Both the position numbers and the translations under genes were made by a program. From NCBI GenBank assembly GCA_016278725.1, contig JADQBG010000010.1, forward strand, positions 1 through 35,983: a stretch of DNA of 35,983 nt, given 5' to 3'. The notes under the pieces were generated by a model. It saw only the letters and a list, made by a program, of their open reading frames with translations, had not been told where the DNA came from and did no database searches. Positions 32,829 through 35,983 of the stretch are shown one piece after another (positions within the stretch are counted from its first letter, which is position 1; each line of letters opens with the position of its first letter). Origin of the DNA: Actinomycetota bacterium (GTDB lineage Bacteria; Actinomycetota; Thermoleophilia; RBG-16-64-13).

Positions 32829-34046
32829 TTGGAGATCCGCCTGAAGCGACCTTCGAACATCACCTGGGTCTATGGAGCCCATGGCCTGATCCATGCCAAC
32901 ACCCTGGCCTACCCTTCGGTTTTGGTGCTGCTCAAGCGTGAATACGATTCCTGGTTCGTGCTGGGGGCGCTCGCGACCGCGAGCGCGATGGCCTTCGGTC
33001 TGCTGGGGCTGCCCGCGGGTTACCTTACCGATCGCTTCGGCGCGCGGCGGGTCCTCCTGCTCTCACTGACCGGGTCGGCGCTCGCCTGCATCGCGGCGGG
33101 ACTCAGCCCCGGCCTGCTCACCCTTGGCCTGTCCCTGGTGGCGCTCGGCGCATTTGGCGGCTTCTACCATCCTCCGGCGCTCGCGCTGATCACCACGTAC
33201 CTGCCCAAGAGCGGCCGCGCGCTCGGCATGCACGGGGTGGGCGGCAATCTGGGCATAGCTATCGCTCCGCTGGGCCTGGGCATCTTTGCTTCGCTCACCA
33301 ATTGGCATGGCGCCTTCTTGTTGATGGGCGCTCTGGGACTCGGCTACTCTGCGCTCGCCGCTTGGCGCCTGCCTCGGGCGAAAGCTTCTCACCACCATCA
33401 GCAAGCCGACACCCACGAGGAGGACCGGCTGGCTCCCTTCCGGTCCCGGCTGCCCGAACTGATCGCCACCTACCTGATCATCCTGACCCTGGGCTTCGTC
33501 TACAACGGTTTCATCGCCTACCTCCCTGCCTATCTGACCGAACGGTCGCCGGGGGCGGTTTCCGGAGTGCTCGCCGGCGGCGCCCTGAGTACGCTCGTGC
33601 TGCTCTTTGGGGTGCTTGGCCAGTACGGGGGAGGGATCGCGGCCGAGACCTCCCGGCTGCGCGAGTCTTACCTGGCGGCCGCGGTGGTGGTCGCCTTCGG
33701 CCTTTCGGTTATGGGCAGCACCGGCGGTTGGACAATGGTCCTGGCGGGCATCCTTGCCAGCATCCTGCTCTTCAGCGGGCAACCGATGGGCAACGCGCTA
33801 TTGGCGCGCCTGACCCCGCCCGGAAGGCGCGGGATCACCTTTGGCATGAGCTTCACCCTCTCGTTCGGAGTGGGCTCTCTCGCCGCCGGAGCCATGGGCT
33901 ACGTCGCCGACCAGGTGGGTCTGCACGGCGCGTTCATCGGGCTCGGGCTGGCCGCGCTACCCGCTGTGGCGGCCGGGGTGGTGCTCGTGACGCGGATGGG
34001 ACCGAAGGCACCGGGTATGGAATCAACCAGAAGTATGGAGGTTTGA
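32829..34046 (+). CDS. MFS transporter (possibly FSR-like exporter)
   Basis: The 405-aa protein has about 12 hydrophobic segments split by a His-rich central loop (HHHQQADTHEED, near residue 195). The loop between TM2 and TM3 has GYLTDRFGARR, the classic MFS motif, and a GGFYHPPALA segment resembles the FSR fosmidomycin-resistance group. No good ATG exists, so TTG at 32829 is the best start but lacks a clear ribosome-binding site. The substrate is unknown. It is followed after 1 bp by a small membrane protein gene. Confidence 0.82.
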   Translation: MEIRLKRPSNITWVYGAHGLIHANTLAYPSVLVLLKREYDSWFVLGALATASAMAFGLLGLPAGYLTDRFGARRVLLLSLTGSALACIAAGLSPGLLTLGLSLVALGAFGGFYHPPALALITTYLPKSGRALGMHGVGGNLGIAIAPLGLGIFASLTNWHGAFLLMGALGLGYSALAAWRLPRAKASHHHQQADTHEEDRLAPFRSRLPELIATYLIILTLGFVYNGFIAYLPAYLTERSPGAVSGVLAGGALSTLVLLFGVLGQYGGGIAAETSRLRESYLAAAVVVAFGLSVMGSTGGWTMVLAGILASILLFSGQPMGNALLARLTPPGRRGITFGMSFTLSFGVGSLAAGAMGYVADQVGLHGAFIGLGLAALPAVAAGVVLVTRMGPKAPGMESTRSMEV

Positions 34047-34047
34047 G

Positions 34048-34311
34048 ATGAGCCGCACGCTGCGGGCAGTATTGGGAGCGGTCTTCGGGGCCGCGCTGGC
34101 CGTCTTCTTCTTCACCGAAAGAGGCAAGCGTTGGCGCGAACAGGCCGAGACCAAGGTGTTGCCTCACCTCAAAGATAGCGGTGGCTGGATCAAGACCGAG
34201 CTGACGCAAACCGAGGTTGCCCCGGAAGAGGCCGAGGACGCGGTGCAGCAGAAGATCTCGGCGATTCGCTCGCGCATGAACGAAGGCAACGGGGCCGAGG
34301 CCGCGGAGTAG
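34048..34311 (+). CDS. Small YtxH-like membrane protein, 87 aa
   Basis: One N-terminal membrane helix (about residues 4-22, LRAVLGAVFGAALAVFFF) is followed by TERGKRWREQAE, the glycine-rich-then-amphipathic layout of YtxH-like proteins, and an acidic helical tail. The ribosome-binding site GGAGG lies within the 3' end of the MFS gene, 6 nt from ATG. The gene is sandwiched between the MFS and metallophosphoesterase genes (gaps 1 bp), so it is co-translated with them. The function is unknown. Confidence 0.75.
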   Translation: MSRTLRAVLGAVFGAALAVFFFTERGKRWREQAETKVLPHLKDSGGWIKTELTQTEVAPEEAEDAVQQKISAIRSRMNEGNGAEAAE

Positions 34312-34312
34312 G

Positions 34313-35167
34313 ATGCGTAGGCAGTTCGGCAGAGCCGCTCTGGGGCTCGCGCTCTGCGCGGGCGGGGGCACGGCATACATGCTCTGGGAGTCGCAGTGGC
34401 TCGAGCGGCGCGAGCGCGACCTCGCCATTCCCGGCCTGCCCTCGACTCTGGAGGGCCTTACGGTACTTCACCTTTCCGACGTCCACGCCGGTCAGCCCGG
34501 TCTCAACCTGAGATCCCTGCGTAAGGCCGTGGTATGGGCGGAGGAGCGGAAGCCGGACCTGGTCTTTCTCACCGGGGATATTTTGGGCGGACGGCGCGGG
34601 GGCCGGAAGGGTTTGGCCCTGCTCTCCCGACTGAATCCGCGCCTGGGCTCCTTTGCCGTCAAGGGCAATCACGAGTACGGTCTGAGCAAGAACCCCCTGG
34701 CCCACCGCCCGCTGGAGTTCGCCTGGCGTGAGGCGGGCATCGTCCAGTTGCAAGACCAATGCGTGCTGGTGCCCCACCCCGATGCCCCCGGCAAGGAGAC
34801 CGGTCTCGCTATCTGTGGGGCCGATTACCTCACCGGAGGACACGGGCTCGAGCCCCCCGACGAAGAAGGTTTCTTTCCCGTACTCCTCATCCACCGCCCG
34901 CCCGGGGCCGAAAACCCCCTCCAGGAGCATTTCCGGCTGGCCTTCGCCGGTCACACGCACGGCGGTCAGATTCGGCTCCCCTCTCCCTGGGGGCTCTGGG
35001 CCCCGCATCGGGAGGGTTTGCCTTATCTCGAGGGAATTCAGCCCTGGGGGAGCGGGCTCGTCGTGGTCAGCCGGGGCATCGGCACGACCTTTCTGCCCCT
35101 GCGGCTGCTGACCCGGCCCCAGGCGACCATGTATCGTCTGCGCTCAGCGGGTTCGAGCGTGGTATGA
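34313..35167 (+). CDS. Metallophosphoesterase, YkuE-like
   Basis: The 284-aa protein has an N-terminal hydrophobic anchor and a calcineurin-type di-metal phosphoesterase domain with all motifs: SDVHAG, GDIL, GNHEY, LIHRP and GHTHGGQ. YkuE-type proteins sit at the membrane with the domain outside and hydrolyse phosphoesters, possibly on lipids or wall polymers. GGAG 5 nt before ATG supports the start, 1 bp after the small membrane protein gene. Substrate not predictable. Confidence 0.9.
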   Translation: MRRQFGRAALGLALCAGGGTAYMLWESQWLERRERDLAIPGLPSTLEGLTVLHLSDVHAGQPGLNLRSLRKAVVWAEERKPDLVFLTGDILGGRRGGRKGLALLSRLNPRLGSFAVKGNHEYGLSKNPLAHRPLEFAWREAGIVQLQDQCVLVPHPDAPGKETGLAICGADYLTGGHGLEPPDEEGFFPVLLIHRPPGAENPLQEHFRLAFAGHTHGGQIRLPSPWGLWAPHREGLPYLEGIQPWGSGLVVVSRGIGTTFLPLRLLTRPQATMYRLRSAGSSVV

Positions 35168-35206
35168 ATAGGGACAATGACATCAGTCCAAGCGGAAGGG
35201 GGCAGG

Positions 35207-35608
35207 GTGCCTGAGCACGACGCGGTCAGTGGAGACATGCCGGTTCGCCCGGAGCACATCGAGGATGACCGGCCTCTGGTGGCCGCCGATGTCGTGGCCC
35301 GCTACGTTGCCGAAACCGTGCGCCGCATGCCCGGAATCGAGCAGCTCCACGGCTCCGCCCTGGAAGGCCTGACCCACATCGTGGGCATGGGAGGACCGGC
35401 CAAGGGCATCGTCGTCCATGAACCCACCGCCGATTCCGTGGAGATCGACATCCACGTGCGGGTCGCCTGGGGTGTGATCATTCCCGATCTGGCGCGGAGT
35501 CTTCGCCAGGAGGTCGCCCGAACGGTGGAATCCCTCCTGGACCTGAGCGTGGAGCGAGTCACTCTTTTCGTCGACGAGGTGGGGCTGCCCGCCGAAGACC
35601 AAGAGTAG
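35207..35608 (+). CDS. Asp23/Gls24-family (DUF322) protein
   Basis: The Asp23 domain spans nearly the whole protein: AADVVARYVAETVRRMPGIEQL, then GIVVHEPTADSVEIDIHVRVAWG, and VTLFVDEVGLP near the end. Such proteins associate with the membrane or alkaline-shock response in Gram-positive bacteria. GTG at 35207 is preferred because AAGGGGG lies just upstream (133 aa); ATG at 35177, 10 codons earlier, is possible. It follows the metallophosphoesterase gene closely and is likely in the same operon. Confidence 0.82.
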   Translation: MPEHDAVSGDMPVRPEHIEDDRPLVAADVVARYVAETVRRMPGIEQLHGSALEGLTHIVGMGGPAKGIVVHEPTADSVEIDIHVRVAWGVIIPDLARSLRQEVARTVESLLDLSVERVTLFVDEVGLPAEDQE

Positions 35609-35618
35609 ACGACGCCGC

Positions 35619-35983
35619 ATGTCAGGCTTTGTCGAGGTAGTCAGTTCCACGCAGCACCGTCTGCCCGCTCCCTGCCCGGATTGCCTCTGGTGGCAGACGG
35701 CCAAGCAGGACGCCACGGGGCAAATCTCTCGCCTGGAGTGGATGCGCCGGGTGGAAAGGGAGTGGGGTCCGCCGGGGCTGATGCTGCAAGATGATGGGGA
35801 GGCGCTGGCCGCGGTGCAGTATGCCCCGGTTGGCAAACTGCCAAGAACCCGGGTTCTGCCGCTCAATCCGCCGCCGGATGACGATGTGCTCCTTTTCTGC
35901 CTCAGGGGGCGGCTCGGGTGCCGCGCCCATGATCCGGTGAGGCTGCTCCACCGCAGCATGTTCGAACTCCGGCGCCGCGGCGT
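35619..35983 (+). CDS. N-terminal part of a GNAT-like acetyltransferase, cut by the window
   Basis: An open frame from ATG at 35619 runs off the right edge (121 codons visible). The start PCPDCLWWQT holds a CxxCxxW pattern seen at the N-terminus of actinobacterial GNAT-type proteins, followed by VQYAPVGKLPRTR and LFCLRGR, which fits the early strands of such a fold. The C-terminal acetyl-CoA site is outside the window. It starts 10 bp after the Asp23 gene. The family call is from pattern memory only. Confidence 0.55.
   Translation, partial: MSGFVEVVSSTQHRLPAPCPDCLWWQTAKQDATGQISRLEWMRRVEREWGPPGLMLQDDGEALAAVQYAPVGKLPRTRVLPLNPPPDDDVLLFCLRGRLGCRAHDPVRLLHRSMFELRRRG

Overview
The window is GC-rich and densely coded, with short gaps, several GTG/TTG starts and frequent 4-20 bp gene overlaps. 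The gene content suggests an anaerobic or facultatively anaerobic, high-GC Gram-positive bacterium, probably a deep-branching Actinomycetota. Supporting signs are a class E/D-like sortase, an Asp23/Gls24 protein, a PucR regulator, a CpsB/YwqE-type phosphatase and the selenocysteine genes selA and selB. Taxonomy is inferred from content only; no rRNA gene or marker alignment was available.

Region 1 (about 0.1-9.5 kb) is a complete methanol:corrinoid methyltransferase module in two convergent operons. The minus-strand operon is mtaB-mtaC-mtaA-moxR. The plus-strand operon is a CobW-like G3E GTPase, a RamA-like ferredoxin/ASKHA corrinoid activase, and a NorD/CoxE-like VWA protein. MtaB carries the zinc ligands E163/C219/C268, MtaC the DxHxxG cobalamin motif, MtaA an HxC...C zinc site, and RamA two C-terminal 4Fe-4S motifs. 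The MoxR AAA+ ATPase and its likely VWA partner meet tail to tail with 19 bp between them. This suggests that a chaperone-type activation or metallation system is dedicated to the methyltransferase.

Region 2 (about 9.5-19.6 kb) begins with an AT-rich divergent promoter region. It contains a polar-amino-acid type ABC importer (lipoprotein, permease, ATPase), a PucR regulator, and a plus-strand run of class III aminotransferase, 3-oxoacid CoA-transferase alpha and beta, thiolase and M20 deacylase. The set fits uptake and degradation of a beta-amino acid: transamination to a 3-oxo acid, CoA transfer, thiolysis, and removal of an N-acyl group. It matches the steps known biochemically for N6-acetyl-beta-lysine breakdown, but the substrate is inferred.

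Region 3 (about 19.6-26.7 kb, minus strand) holds selB and selA, overlapping by 8 bp. Two zinc-dependent MDR dehydrogenases, a polyprenyl diphosphate synthase and a MarR regulator lie upstream. Selenoproteins are therefore expected elsewhere in the genome.

Region 4 (about 26.8-36 kb) carries general regulatory and envelope genes: an XRE-TPR regulator, a sortase, a CpsB-like phosphatase, an acidic membrane-anchored protein with a C-terminal HEAT-like end, an inositol-monophosphatase-family enzyme, an MFS exporter, a small YtxH-like membrane protein, a YkuE-like metallophosphoesterase, an Asp23 protein and the 5' part of a GNAT-like gene cut by the window edge.

Two stretches over 300 bp lack genes. 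Region 9502-10055 is the divergent mta/ABC control region. Region 28164-28538 holds TTGACY repeats and one hairpin. I found no rRNA, tRNA, CRISPR array, insertion sequence or phage gene.
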